A stretch of DNA of 64,000 nt from JBEDUK01 sp963781595 (GTDB taxonomy: Bacteria; Actinomycetota; UBA4738): the NCBI GenBank assembly GCA_963781595.1, contig CAWAGG010000006.1, positions 1,178,001-1,242,000 of the forward strand, given 5' to 3'. The position numbers and the translations under genes were made by a program. Shown here one piece after another: positions 8,228-17,342 of this stretch; position 1 is the first letter of the stretch; each line of letters begins with the position of its first letter. Below the pieces are notes generated by a model, which saw only the letters and a program-made list of their open reading frames with translations, was not told the origin of the DNA and made no database searches.

Positions 8228-9151
8228 ATGGCGGTCCTAGATGAGATCCGCGACGCGGTCGCGGGCGTCGCGAGCACGGTCGGCCCCTCGGTGGTGGGCA
8301 TCGGCGCAGGCCACTGGGGTCGGGGTGCGGGGTTCGTGATCGCGGACGGCAAGGTCCTGACGAACGCTCACAACCTGCACGGCGGGGAGGTCGACGTGAC
8401 CTTCGCCGACGGCCGGACGGCGACCGGGACGGTGTCCGGCGTCGACGCGGACGGCGACCTCGCGGTCGTGTCGATCGACACCGCCGGGGCTCCGGTGCCG
8501 GCGTGGGCCCCCGAAGGCGCGGTGGCCCCGGGGTCGCCGGTCTTCGCGGTCTCGAACCCGGGCGGACGAGGCCTTCAGGTGACGGTCGGCTTCGTCTCCA
8601 GCGCGATCGGCGAGTTCCGGGGCCCGCGCGGACGCAAGATCCAGGGCAGCGTCGAACACACGGCGCCGCTCGCGCGCGGTTCGTCCGGCAGCCCGATCGT
8701 CGACGGGCAGGGCCGGATCGTCGGGGTGAACACGAACCGCCTCGGCGAGGGCTTCTACGCGGCGATCCCGGCCGACGCGAGCCTCCGGGACCGTGTGGAT
8801 GCGCTGGGCCGGGGTGAGTCGGCGGCGAGGCCGCGGCTCGGCGTCGGCGTCGCGCCGTCGAACGTGGCGCGGCGGCTCCGCAGCGCGGTCGGCCTTCCCG
8901 AGATGGACGGGCTGCTGATCCGGTTCGTCGAGGACGGCTCGCCGGCGGGTCGCGCCGGGATCGAGCAGGGCGACCTGCTGACCGAGGTGACGGGCTCCGC
9001 GATCGCGGACGTCGACGACCTCTGGACCGCGCTGGACCGGGTGGCCGGCGACGGGTCGTTCGAGGTGAAGGTCGTGCGCGGCACGCAGGAACGGACGGTC
9101 GCGGTGAGCATGACGGCGGCCGACGCCGCCGAGGCGACCGGAGAGGCGTAG
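8228..9151 (+). CDS. HtrA-like (S1C) serine protease with PDZ domain, no export signal
   Basis: 307 aa. Trypsin-fold protease domain (about 15-180) with the catalytic triad visible: His48 in TNAHNL, Asp77 in DADGDLAVV and Ser153 in RGSSGSPIV. The usual GNSGGP is replaced by GSSGSP. A PDZ domain follows (about 215-300) with GSPAGRAGIEQGDLLTEV. There is no signal peptide or membrane helix, whereas most DegP/HtrA proteins are exported, so this one should act in the cytoplasm. It is followed 8 bp later by a second HtrA-like gene. Substrate unknown. Confidence 0.88.
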   Translation: MAVLDEIRDAVAGVASTVGPSVVGIGAGHWGRGAGFVIADGKVLTNAHNLHGGEVDVTFADGRTATGTVSGVDADGDLAVVSIDTAGAPVPAWAPEGAVAPGSPVFAVSNPGGRGLQVTVGFVSSAIGEFRGPRGRKIQGSVEHTAPLARGSSGSPIVDGQGRIVGVNTNRLGEGFYAAIPADASLRDRVDALGRGESAARPRLGVGVAPSNVARRLRSAVGLPEMDGLLIRFVEDGSPAGRAGIEQGDLLTEVTGSAIADVDDLWTALDRVAGDGSFEVKVVRGTQERTVAVSMTAADAAEATGEA

Positions 9152-9159
9152 CGGCGGCG

Positions 9160-10185
9160 GTGCGCAGGCCACGAACCGGCCCGCTCGACGCCGGACCGTG
9201 GTCCCGGGCCACGCCCGAGGACCGGACCCGGGCGGAGGGCGAGGCCCTGGACGCGTACTCCAGGGTGGTCACGGCGGTGGTCGAACGGCTCACGCCGTCG
9301 GTCGCGAGCCTGCGCGTGTGGCGCCGGACCGGCGGCGGCCGCGCCGAGGGCAGCGGCAGCGCGGTCGCCATCACGCCGGACGGGTTCCTGGTGACGTCGG
9401 CGCACGTCGTCGCCGGGTGCGATCGGGGCTCGGCCACGTTCCACGACGGCGCCGAGATCGAGGTCGAGATCGTCGGGGCGGACCCGCTCTCGGACCTGGC
9501 CGTGGTCCGAGCGGGAGCCGGCGCGGAGCTGTCGGCGGCCGAGATGGGCGACGCCGGACGGCTCCGGGTGGGCCAGCTGGTGATCGCGATCGGGAACCCG
9601 CTGGGCTTCGGCGGCTCGGTCACGGCCGGCGTGGTGAGCGCCGTCGGCCGCTCGCTCCCGGCCCGGTCGGGTTCGGTCTCGCGGCTGGTCGAGAGCGTGA
9701 TCCAGACGGACGCAGCGCTGCATCCGGGGAACTCGGGCGGGGCGCTCGCGGACGGTCGGGCGAGCGTCGTCGGCATCAACACGGCGGTGGTCGGCCCGGG
9801 GATCGGCCAGGGCCTCGGCTTGGCGGTCCCGGTGAACGCGACGACGCGCGCGATCATCGCCTCCCTCATGTCCGACGGACGCGTCCGTCGGGCCTACCTG
9901 GGCATCGCGGGCGGACCGCGTCCGCTGCCGCCGAGGCTGGCTGCCGAGACCGGTCGTCAGCGAGGAGTGGAGGTCGTGCAGGTCGTCGACGGGAGCCCGG
10001 CGGGGCGTGCGGGAATGCGCGTCGAGGACCTGATCGTGGAGGTCGGCGACGTCGCCGTCTCCGGCATGGACGACCTCCAGCGCCTGATGGACGCGGCGGC
10101 GATCGGCCGGACCCTCCCCGTGACGGTCCACCGCGGCGGGCGGACGCTCAGGCTCGAGGTGACGCCGGACGAGCTCCGCGCGTGA
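9160..10185 (+). CDS. Second HtrA-like (S1C) serine protease with PDZ domain
   Basis: 341 aa from GTG 9160, eight bases after the first protease gene and surely in the same operon. Catalytic residues: His82 in TSAHVVAG, Asp112 in LSDLAVV and Ser192 in HPGNSGGAL. It keeps the canonical HtrA signatures IAIGNPLGFGGSVTAGVVSA and IQTDAALHPG. PDZ domain at about 240-335 (GSPAGRAGMRVEDLIVEVG). No signal peptide is visible, although the N-terminus is Arg/Pro-rich. The two neighbours share layout but differ around the nucleophile, consistent with an old duplication. The gene ends 10 bp before the convergent esterase. Confidence 0.9.
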   Translation: MRRPRTGPLDAGPWSRATPEDRTRAEGEALDAYSRVVTAVVERLTPSVASLRVWRRTGGGRAEGSGSAVAITPDGFLVTSAHVVAGCDRGSATFHDGAEIEVEIVGADPLSDLAVVRAGAGAELSAAEMGDAGRLRVGQLVIAIGNPLGFGGSVTAGVVSAVGRSLPARSGSVSRLVESVIQTDAALHPGNSGGALADGRASVVGINTAVVGPGIGQGLGLAVPVNATTRAIIASLMSDGRVRRAYLGIAGGPRPLPPRLAAETGRQRGVEVVQVVDGSPAGRAGMRVEDLIVEVGDVAVSGMDDLQRLMDAAAIGRTLPVTVHRGGRTLRLEVTPDELRA

Positions 10186-10195
10186 CCGGGCGGCG

Positions 10196-11248
10196 CTACG
10201 AGAGACGTTCGGCCAGGTAGGCGAGGCCGAGCGGGTACCGGTACTCGATCGCCGAGTGCGTCGCGTCGAACAGCTCGTAGGACACCGTGCCGGGATCGAC
10301 GCCAGCGGCGACGACCGACCTGTGGAACGCCTCGGCGCCGAGGTCCAGGGAGAACTGGTCGCGCTTCCCGCAGTCGATGAAGATCGCGCGCATCGAACGC
10401 AGCGCCTCGGCGCCCGACGCGGTTCGCGCCATGCGCACGGGGTCCCACGCCAGCCATCGCTCCCAGACCTCCGGGAGCAGCTCGCCCGTCGCGAGGTCGT
10501 ACGGGAACGTGACCGTCCCGTCGTCCTCGGCCGAGTAGCAGGCCGCCATGCAGTACTGGTTCAGCAGGACGCCGTCCGAGTCCTTCGAGAACGCCGGCCG
10601 GCCCCGGAAGTCGTCCCAGAACCGTTCGAACGATCCCTCGTACTCGTCGCGGAGCGCGCGGACGGCCTCGCGCGCCTCGGGGAGGTAGCACGTCTCGAAC
10701 AGCGCGTCGCCGGCGTGGGTGGCGAACCCGCCGAACAGGTCGGGCCGGAGCATCGGCGTGACCATCGCGCCGTACCCGCCGGAGGACTTCCCCGCGATCC
10801 CGCGATGATCGCGTCCGGCCTTCGTCCGGTACCGCCTGTCGACCCACGGCACGACCTCGTTGCACAGGTACGTGTGGTACCTCCCCGTGCCGGGCGAGTC
10901 GAGGAACTGCGACCCGCCGAGCTTCGTCCAGCAATCGACGAACACGACCACGGCCGGCGGGCACGCGCCCGAGGCGAACGCCTCGTCCATGAGCTCCAGG
11001 AACGTGGGACGGAACGCCGACCGTGACCGCCACATGTCGACCTGGCCGGTGAGGCCCTGGATCATGTAGACGCTCGGGTACCGCCGGTCCGGGTCGCCAC
11101 GGGCGTGGTCCGGGTCGTCGTAGCCCGGGGGCAGGTAGACCCACAGCGGCCGCTCGTGCGGATCGCCGAGCCGGTTGCCCTTCAGCACGTCGGAATCGAA
11201 GACCACTTCGTCGAACCGTCCGGCCCAGTCGATCGACCACGGCAGCAT
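10196..11248 (-). CDS. Putative esterase (esterase D/antigen 85-like alpha/beta hydrolase)
   Basis: 350 aa. The alpha/beta-hydrolase 'putative esterase' family is suggested by RYPSVYMIQGLTGQ, the nucleophile elbow GKSSGGYGA (Ser155, GxSxG) and a C-terminal DATHSAIEYR with the likely catalytic His. The acidic residue is probably in IDCGKRDQF. No signal peptide, so cytoplasmic. Substrate class (acyl ester, S-formylglutathione-like thioester, siderophore ester) cannot be chosen from sequence. It stands alone between a convergent HtrA-like gene and a same-strand PPOX-like gene 69 bp upstream. Confidence 0.83.
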   Translation of the reverse strand: MLPWSIDWAGRFDEVVFDSDVLKGNRLGDPHERPLWVYLPPGYDDPDHARGDPDRRYPSVYMIQGLTGQVDMWRSRSAFRPTFLELMDEAFASGACPPAVVVFVDCWTKLGGSQFLDSPGTGRYHTYLCNEVVPWVDRRYRTKAGRDHRGIAGKSSGGYGAMVTPMLRPDLFGGFATHAGDALFETCYLPEAREAVRALRDEYEGSFERFWDDFRGRPAFSKDSDGVLLNQYCMAACYSAEDDGTVTFPYDLATGELLPEVWERWLAWDPVRMARTASGAEALRSMRAIFIDCGKRDQFSLDLGAEAFHRSVVAAGVDPGTVSYELFDATHSAIEYRYPLGLAYLAERLS

Positions 11249-11317
11249 GTCGGCGACCCTCCTCCAGCAGCTCGGGGCGACCGAAGGTAGCAGACGTGGC
11301 CCGCGGGGTCGGTTCCG

Positions 11318-11800
11318 TCAGTCGTCCGGGTGCCGGAGGGCGACCAACCCATCGGCCTCGGCCCACCGCAGTGCGCGGCGCGCGTCGCCGAAGCGAACGT
11401 ACCCGGCCTCACGGATGTCGAGCGCGAAGAGGTGATACGGCTCGGAGGGCCGCCAGTCGATCTTCGCCTGGAGAACGTCGCCGTAGCGTTCACGGACCGC
11501 GGGGTCGGGCACGTCGACCACCGCGCCGTAGAGCTTCATGTCGCCGTTCGCGCCGGACGCGTCGCACTGGACGCTGTGGACCACGATCCGCGGATCGCGG
11601 AGCAGGTCGCGAGCCTTCCGCGATCGCCACATCATGCCGAGCAGCAGGTCGCGGTCCACGACGTACGCCTCGCACGGGCTGATCCGTGGGGAGCCGTCGG
11701 CGCGCAGGGTGCCGAGGAGACACAGCTCGGTCGCCGCGATCCGTTCCTCGGCCAGCTCGCCCAGCTCGGCCGCCTCCCGGACGAAGCCCTCCCAGCGCAT
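11318..11800 (-). CDS. Pyridoxamine 5'-phosphate oxidase-fold (split-barrel) flavin protein
   Basis: 160 aa. The fold is suggested by LCLLGTLRADGSPRISPCEA at residues 27-46, then LLLGMMWRSRKARDLLRDPR and an HSVQ strand, the usual layout of F420/FMN split-barrel proteins (PPOX-like). Such proteins reduce small substrates with flavin or F420, or bind haem. No key residue fixes the cofactor here. The neighbour on the other strand is an F420-type luciferase-like oxidoreductase starting 95 bp away, which makes F420 plausible but not shown. Confidence 0.78.
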   Translation of the reverse strand: MRWEGFVREAAELGELAEERIAATELCLLGTLRADGSPRISPCEAYVVDRDLLLGMMWRSRKARDLLRDPRIVVHSVQCDASGANGDMKLYGAVVDVPDPAVRERYGDVLQAKIDWRPSEPYHLFALDIREAGYVRFGDARRALRWAEADGLVALRHPDD

Positions 11801-11895
11801 CGCCGCCCTCCTCGTCGGACCGATCCACGTGCGTCGTCGCGAGCCACCGCGAGCATACCGGCGACGTTCCCGTGCCCTCGACTAGCATCGCGTCC

Positions 11896-12906
11896 GTGCG
11901 CGTCGGCCTGGCTCTGCCCCACTACGACTACTCGTTCTCGCCGGGACGCGCGCTCGATTGGCCGGCGCTCGTCGATGCCGCGACGCGAGCGGAAGCGCTC
12001 GGGTTCGACAGCATCTGGATCTCCGACCACTTCTTCCTCGACATCGCGCGGTACGGGGGGCCCGCCGGCCCGCGCGCGACCCTCGAGCCGTTCACCGCGC
12101 TCGCCGGGCTGGCCGCGCTGACGGAGCGCGTGCGTCTCGGCACGCTCGTCGCGTGCGCACCGCTCCGGCATCCGGCGATCGTCGCGAAGATGGCGACGAC
12201 GATCGACCTGGTGAGCGGCGGGCGGTTCGACCTCGGCCTCGGCGCCGGGTGGTTCGAGCCCGAGTTCCGGGCGTTCGGGTACCCGTTCGGGACGGTCGGG
12301 GAGCGGTTCCGCGGCCTGGAGGAGGCGGTCGAGGCGATCGCGGCGCTGTTCGCCGACGAGGGGCCGGTCTCCTTCGAAGGGTCGACCGTGCGGCTGGACG
12401 GCGCGTTCAACCATCCGCCGCCGGTGCAGGCGGGCGGGCCACCGATCTGGCTCGGGGGCAAGGGCGGCGACCGGTTGCTCCGGCTGGTCGCTCGGCACGC
12501 CGGTGGGTGGAACATCTCGTGGCGCTCGACGCCGGGCGCGCACGCCGAGCGTGCGGCGGCGCTGGACCGTGCGTGCGAGGCTGTAGGCCGTGACCCGGCG
12601 ACCGCGCGGCGTTCGGTCGGCCTCTACACGCTGATCGGCGAGGACGGCCGCGACCTCCAGGCGCGCTGGCTCGCGATGCAGGAGTGGGCGCCCGGCGGAT
12701 CGCTGGACGGTGTCTCGCTCGAGGACTTCGCGGAGGACACGCTCGTCGGGATGCCCGACGTCGCGCTCTCGCGGCTGGGGGCGTTCGCAGCGAGCGGCGT
12801 CGAGGAGGTCATCGTGGACGCCGCCCACCTGCCGTTCGCCGTCCACGACTGGGGGCAGGTCGAGCTGATCGCCGAAGCGCTGATCCCGCCGGCGCACGAG
12901 CTGTAG
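11896..12906 (+). CDS. LLM-class (F420-dependent type) oxidoreductase
   Basis: 336 aa from GTG 11896 (VRVGLALPHYDY), although the frame is open upstream. The luciferase-like TIM-barrel family is evident from AEALGFDSIWISDHFF, RVRLGTLVACAPLRHPAIVAK and GGRFDLGLGAGWFEPEFRAF. In actinobacteria these enzymes usually use F420 and sometimes FMN. The substrate is not predictable. It appears to lead a three-gene operon: a small winged-helix protein starts 4 bp later, and a peptidase overlaps the latter. Confidence 0.88.
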   Translation: MRVGLALPHYDYSFSPGRALDWPALVDAATRAEALGFDSIWISDHFFLDIARYGGPAGPRATLEPFTALAGLAALTERVRLGTLVACAPLRHPAIVAKMATTIDLVSGGRFDLGLGAGWFEPEFRAFGYPFGTVGERFRGLEEAVEAIAALFADEGPVSFEGSTVRLDGAFNHPPPVQAGGPPIWLGGKGGDRLLRLVARHAGGWNISWRSTPGAHAERAAALDRACEAVGRDPATARRSVGLYTLIGEDGRDLQARWLAMQEWAPGGSLDGVSLEDFAEDTLVGMPDVALSRLGAFAASGVEEVIVDAAHLPFAVHDWGQVELIAEALIPPAHEL

Positions 12907-12910
12907 CGCG

Positions 12911-13138
12911 ATGGAGGTCGACGCCGCGGTGCTCACCGTCCTGTCCGAGGAGGCGGAGCCGCTGCATTGGACCGTGATCCAGGACCTCGCGCTGCGGCGC
13001 GGGTACCTGGATCCGTTCACCCAGCGCGACATCCGCAAGCAGCTCCTCGCCGCGCTGGCGTCGATGACGAAGGACGGCCGCGTCCGGAAGGCGGCCACGG
13101 GCGTGTACGAGCTCCCGACCGGCGAGGCGGCGTCGTGA
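12911..13138 (+). CDS. Small HARE-HTH-like winged-helix protein
   Basis: 75 aa. The pattern AVLTVLSEEAEPLHWTVIQD, a helix with QRDIRKQLLAAL, then GRVRKAATGVYEL matches the layout of HARE-HTH domains (as in RpoE delta and restriction-linked proteins), where a three-helix core ends in a G-x-Y-x-L wing. No other domain is present. It is 4 bp behind the oxidoreductase, and its stop overlaps the start of the peptidase gene (GTGA), so it is translated with them. The function is unknown; a small DNA-binding regulator or an accessory to the peptidase are both possible. Confidence 0.55.
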   Translation: MEVDAAVLTVLSEEAEPLHWTVIQDLALRRGYLDPFTQRDIRKQLLAALASMTKDGRVRKAATGVYELPTGEAAS

Positions 13139-15276
13139 CCGGTCCCGGTGGGTCGTTCCCGCGGCGATACGCGGCGACGCGCCGGTTCACGCTGGGCCGG
13201 CCGCGTTCGTTCGCCGTCGCGAACGACGGGGCACGGGTGGCGTTCCTCCGATCGCCGTGCGGTGACGACCCGAACACGCAGCTCTGGGTCTTCGAGGTCG
13301 ACGTGGCACGTGAGCGGCTGGTCGCCGACGCCCGCGACGTGCTCGCCGACGCCGGCGAGACGCTCACGGCGTCGGAGCGTGCGAGGCGCGAGCGCTCGCG
13401 CGAGGCGGCGAGCGGCATCGTGGCCTACGCCGCGGACCGGGGCGTGACGGGCGCCTCGTTCGCGCTCAGTGGCCGGCTGTTCGTCGTGGATCTGTTGGCC
13501 GCCGGGGGGCCGCCTCGCGAGGTCGGCGCCGAGGCGCCGGTGTTCGATCCGCGACCGGATCCGACGGGCGCGCGCGTCGCGTACGTGTCGGGGCGGACGC
13601 TCCGGGTCGTCGATCTGGTGACGAACGATGACCGGCCGGTCGCCGGCGACGACGACCCCGACGTCTCGTGGGGGCTGGCGGAGTTCGTCGCCGCCGAGGA
13701 GATGGGCCGCTCGCGGGGGTTCTGGTGGTCGCCGGACGGCTCGCGGCTGCTCGCCGCGCGCGTCGACGTCGCGTCCGTCCCGTGCTGGCACGTCGCCGAT
13801 GCGGGCGACCCGAGCGTGACGCCGCAGGTCCTCGCCTACCCGGCCGCGGGCACCGCGAACGCCGACGTGTCGCTCGCGCTGTTCGACGTCGCCGACGGTT
13901 CGCGCGCAGACGTCGACTGGGACCGCGAGGCGTTCCCGTACCTGGTCGAGGTGCACTGGTCCGATCGTGGTGCGCCGCTGCTCGCCGTCCAGTCCCGGGA
14001 TCAGCGCGTGCTGCGAGTGCTGGCGCTCGATCCGGCGACCGGTGCGACGACCTTGCAGAGCGAGCAGCACGACGACGCCTGGGTGGAGATCGTCGGCGGG
14101 ACGCCCGCCTGGACGAGCGACGGCCGGCCGGTGACCGCGCGCGACTCGGAGGACACCCGCCGCCTGTTCGTCGGCGACGGCCCGGCCACCCCGACCGGCC
14201 TCCAGGTCGGGCGCGTGGTCTCGGTCGCCGATGGCGTCGTGTTCGAAGCCTCAGACGACCCCACCGAGCAGCATGTCTGGCGATGGAGCCCGAACGGCGG
14301 CGTCGAACGCCTCACCGTAGAGCCCGGGGTGCATTCGGCGGCCGGCAGCGGCGATGTCCTCGTCCTGACGTCGACCACGATGGGATCGTCAGGTAGCGTT
14401 ACCATCGTCTTCCGTCGCGACGCTCCCGTCGCTGCGATCGCATCGTTCGCCGAGGAGCCGTCACTCGAACCGAAGGTGTCGTTCCTGACGGCCGGCGTCC
14501 GTGAACTTCGGACGGCCGTGCTGTTCCCGACCGGCTTCGCGGTCGGCGACGGGCCCCTGCCCGTCCTCGTCGATCCGTACGGCGGCCCCCACCACGCCCG
14601 GGTCGTCCGCGCTGCGGATGCGTTCCTAGGGTCGCAGTGGTTCGCGGATCAGGGGTTCGCGGTCGTCGTCGCCGACGGGCGAGGCACGCCCGGGCGCGGC
14701 CCTGCATGGGAGCGCGCCGTGCACGGCGACCTTGCAGGGCCGGTGCTCGATGATCAGGTCGATGCGCTTGAGGCGGTCGCGGACGCGAACCCGGGCGCGC
14801 TGGACCTGACCCGCGTCGCGATCCGCGGTTGGTCGTTCGGCGGGTTCCTGGCGGCGCTCGCCGTGCTGCGGCGGCCCGACGTGTTCCACGCAGCGGTGGC
14901 CGGCGCGCCCGTCACCGACTGGAGCCTGTACGACACGCACTACACCGAGCGCTACCTCGGGACGCCGCAGACGAACCCGGACGCGTACGCGAGGAGCTCG
15001 CTGCTGGACGACGCCGCGCGGCTCGAGCGGCCGCTGATGCTCATCCACGGCCTGGCCGACGACAACGTGGTGGCGGCCCACACGCTGCGGCTCTCGAGCG
15101 CGTTGCTCGCGGCCGGCAAGCCCCACACCGTCCTGCCGCTCTCGGGCGTGACGCACATGACGCCGCAGGAGGTGGTCGCGGAGAACCTGCTGCTCCTGCA
15201 GGTCGTGTTCCTCCGGCAGGCACTCGGGGTGGGCGGACCCGAGGGCGGTACCGTTCGTGAGCGTCTCTACCGGTAG
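13135..15276 (+). CDS. Dipeptidyl-peptidase IV-like prolyl oligopeptidase family protease (S9)
   Basis: 713 aa from GTG 13135, overlapping the upstream stop by 4 nt. The N-terminal beta-propeller includes the DPP-IV double-Glu helix (AEFVAAEEMGRSRGFWWSPDG), which binds the free N-terminus of the peptide. The C-terminal alpha/beta-hydrolase domain has Ser567 in IRGWSFGGF, Asp642 in GLADDNV and His674 in GVTHMT. There is no signal peptide, so it should act in the cytoplasm, probably on Xaa-Pro or Xaa-Ala peptides. It is slightly shorter than eukaryotic DPP-IV because the membrane anchor is absent. The 3' end overlaps the convergent glpX by 10 nt. Confidence 0.9.
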   Translation: MTGPGGSFPRRYAATRRFTLGRPRSFAVANDGARVAFLRSPCGDDPNTQLWVFEVDVARERLVADARDVLADAGETLTASERARRERSREAASGIVAYAADRGVTGASFALSGRLFVVDLLAAGGPPREVGAEAPVFDPRPDPTGARVAYVSGRTLRVVDLVTNDDRPVAGDDDPDVSWGLAEFVAAEEMGRSRGFWWSPDGSRLLAARVDVASVPCWHVADAGDPSVTPQVLAYPAAGTANADVSLALFDVADGSRADVDWDREAFPYLVEVHWSDRGAPLLAVQSRDQRVLRVLALDPATGATTLQSEQHDDAWVEIVGGTPAWTSDGRPVTARDSEDTRRLFVGDGPATPTGLQVGRVVSVADGVVFEASDDPTEQHVWRWSPNGGVERLTVEPGVHSAAGSGDVLVLTSTTMGSSGSVTIVFRRDAPVAAIASFAEEPSLEPKVSFLTAGVRELRTAVLFPTGFAVGDGPLPVLVDPYGGPHHARVVRAADAFLGSQWFADQGFAVVVADGRGTPGRGPAWERAVHGDLAGPVLDDQVDALEAVADANPGALDLTRVAIRGWSFGGFLAALAVLRRPDVFHAAVAGAPVTDWSLYDTHYTERYLGTPQTNPDAYARSSLLDDAARLERPLMLIHGLADDNVVAAHTLRLSSALLAAGKPHTVLPLSGVTHMTPQEVVAENLLLLQVVFLRQALGVGGPEGGTVRERLYR

Positions 15277-16295
15277 GCGACCTTCGAGTACCGCATCAGC
15301 TTGTCGAGCGCGTGGTCGGCTTCGATGCGCCGAACCGTCCCCGAGCGCGACCGCATCACGATCGAGTCGGTGACCGCCCCGTCGTGCGTGTACCGAACGC
15401 CGTGCAGCATCGAGCCCGTGGTCACCCCGGTCGCCGCGACGAACACGTTGTCGCCGCCGACCAGCCGGTCCGTGGTGAGCACCTCGTCGATGTCGTATCC
15501 GGCGTCGATGAGCTGCTGGCGTTCGTCGTCGGTGCGCGGCCAGAGCTTCCCCTGCATGCCGCCCCCGAGCGCCTTCAGTGCCGCGGCGGAGATCACGCCC
15601 TCCGGCGTCCCGCCGACCCCCATCAGGAGGTCGACGCCGGTCTCCGGCCGGGCGGCCGCGATCGTCGGCGCGACGTCGCCGTCGGTGATCAGCGTGACCA
15701 TCGCGCCCGCCTCGCGCAGGTCGGCGATCAACTGCTGGTGCCGCTCCCGGTCCAGGACCACCACCGCTATGTCCTCGGGCGCGACGCCCTTCGCCTTCGC
15801 GGCCCGCCGGACGTTCTCGCCGGGCGGCGCCTCGATGTCCAGCACGTCCGCGACCTCGGGCCCGCCGGCGATCTTGTCCATGTAGACGGCGGCGCCGGGG
15901 AAGAACATCGTCCCCTGCTCGGACACCGCGACCACGGCGATCGCGCCAGGCATCCCCAGCGCCGTCAGTCTCGTGCCCTCGAGCGGGTCCACCGCCACGT
16001 CGACGGCAGGGCCCTTCCCGTCGCCGACCTGTTCGCCGTTGAACAGCATCGGGGCTTCGTCCTTCTCGCCCTCGCCGATCACGACGACGCCGGCCATCGC
16101 GACGGTGTCGAGCATCAGGCGCATCGCGTCGACCGCCGCCTGGTCCGCGCTCTCCTTCTTGCCCTTGCCGATCCAGCGGCCCGCGGCCAGCGCGGCGGCC
16201 TCGGTCACCCGGACAAGCTCCATCGCCAGGTTCCGGTCTGGGGATTGACCCGAACCCTCTCCCGAGCCAGCCGTCGTCGGTCCGTCATCGCCCAT
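15267..16295 (-). CDS. glpX: Class II fructose-1,6-bisphosphatase
   Basis: 342 aa. The start is taken at 16295, where AAGGGG lies 8 nt upstream and gpsA has just ended; an upstream ATG at 16316 has no Shine-Dalgarno and would overlap gpsA. Family signatures are intact: IGKGKKESAD, VVIGEGEKDEAPML and VDVAVDPLEGT (metal and phosphate ligands), and MGVGGTPEGV. It removes the 1-phosphate of fructose 1,6-bisphosphate in gluconeogenesis and is the only FBPase type of many actinobacteria. The gpsA-glpX order puts glycerol-3-phosphate formation and gluconeogenesis in one transcript. Confidence 0.95.
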   Translation of the reverse strand: MGDDGPTTAGSGEGSGQSPDRNLAMELVRVTEAAALAAGRWIGKGKKESADQAAVDAMRLMLDTVAMAGVVVIGEGEKDEAPMLFNGEQVGDGKGPAVDVAVDPLEGTRLTALGMPGAIAVVAVSEQGTMFFPGAAVYMDKIAGGPEVADVLDIEAPPGENVRRAAKAKGVAPEDIAVVVLDRERHQQLIADLREAGAMVTLITDGDVAPTIAAARPETGVDLLMGVGGTPEGVISAAALKALGGGMQGKLWPRTDDERQQLIDAGYDIDEVLTTDRLVGGDNVFVAATGVTTGSMLHGVRYTHDGAVTDSIVMRSRSGTVRRIEADHALDKLMRYSKVAYR

Positions 16296-16300
16296 CGCAC

Positions 16301-17296
16301 TCACCCCTTCAAGCATTCGAGGATGCTCCGAGCCGGAGCGCGTTCGAACAGGATCCGGTGCACCTGCGCGTGCACGGGCAGGTCCAGCCCCAGGTCGTCG
16401 GAGAGCCGCCGGACCTCCTTCGAGGATTCGACGCCCTCGACGGTCATGCCCTTGGAGACCAGGTCGTCCAGCGTGTGCTGCGGATCGGCGCCCTCGCCGA
16501 TCAGCTCACCGTAGAGCCGGTTCCGGCCCCCGAGGCTCGTGACCAGCGCGTCGCCGAGCCCGGCGAGGCCGAGCGCCGTCTCGCGCCTGCCTCCCAGCGC
16601 GGTGATCAGCACGACCAGCTCGTCGACGGCGCGGGTGAACAGCGCCGCCTTCGCGTTCCGGTAGCCCTGGTTCGAGACCTTGCCGAACCCGTCCAGCAGC
16701 CCCATGCCGATCGCCGTGACGTTCTTCGCGACGGTCGCGTACTCGACGCCTTGGACGTCGTTCGACACGACGACGTGGAAGTCGGCCGAACGGAACGCCT
16801 CCGCGGCCGTCTGCCCGGCGTCGACGTGGGTCGAGGCCAGGACCGCTGCCGTCGGGAGCCCCTGCGCGATCTCCGGCGCGAGGGCCGGACCGCCCATCGC
16901 GACGACCCGCTGGTGTCCGACCTCCTCGGCATAGACCTCGGACATCCGGGCCCCGGTCCCCTGTTCGAGTCCCTTCGCGAGGCCGACGACCATGGGGAGG
17001 TCGCCGTGCGCGCCCGCGACGATCTTGGCCAGGGTTCGCGCGCCACCGGAGTGCGCGCCCATCACGGCGATGTCCAGGTCCTCACCGGCCGCCGCGAGCT
17101 CGTTGGGGCCCAGCACCCGCAGCGCCTCGGGCAGGTGCTCGGGGAGCGTCGGGTGGCGCCGCCTGTCGCGGAGCGCAGCCAGCACACCCTGGTCGAACTC
17201 CGAGGCCCACAGCGTCGTGTCGTTCCCGCTCCTCGCGAGGTGCATGGCGACGGCGGTCCCCATCGCCCCCGAGCCGAACACGGTGATCCGTGGCAT
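16301..17296 (-). CDS. gpsA: Glycerol-3-phosphate dehydrogenase (NAD(P)+)
   Basis: 331 aa from ATG 17296; the frame is open upstream, but the Rossmann start MPRITVFGSGAMGTA fixes the N-terminus. Other signatures: VVGLAKGLEQGT, AMGGPALAPEIA, and GVEYATVAKNVTAIGMGLLDG, which holds the catalytic Lys, then GLAGLGDALVTSLGGRNR. It reduces dihydroxyacetone phosphate to sn-glycerol 3-phosphate for phospholipid synthesis. It lies upstream of glpX, with 5 bp between its stop and the glpX start. No clear Shine-Dalgarno precedes it, and it is divergent from an EamA permease gene 46 bp away. Confidence 0.95.
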   Translation of the reverse strand: MPRITVFGSGAMGTAVAMHLARSGNDTTLWASEFDQGVLAALRDRRRHPTLPEHLPEALRVLGPNELAAAGEDLDIAVMGAHSGGARTLAKIVAGAHGDLPMVVGLAKGLEQGTGARMSEVYAEEVGHQRVVAMGGPALAPEIAQGLPTAAVLASTHVDAGQTAAEAFRSADFHVVVSNDVQGVEYATVAKNVTAIGMGLLDGFGKVSNQGYRNAKAALFTRAVDELVVLITALGGRRETALGLAGLGDALVTSLGGRNRLYGELIGEGADPQHTLDDLVSKGMTVEGVESSKEVRRLSDDLGLDLPVHAQVHRILFERAPARSILECLKG

Positions 17297-17342
17297 CGGC
17301 TCGGAGGATATCGGACGCGGTTCGTCGCCGAACCCTGCGACG

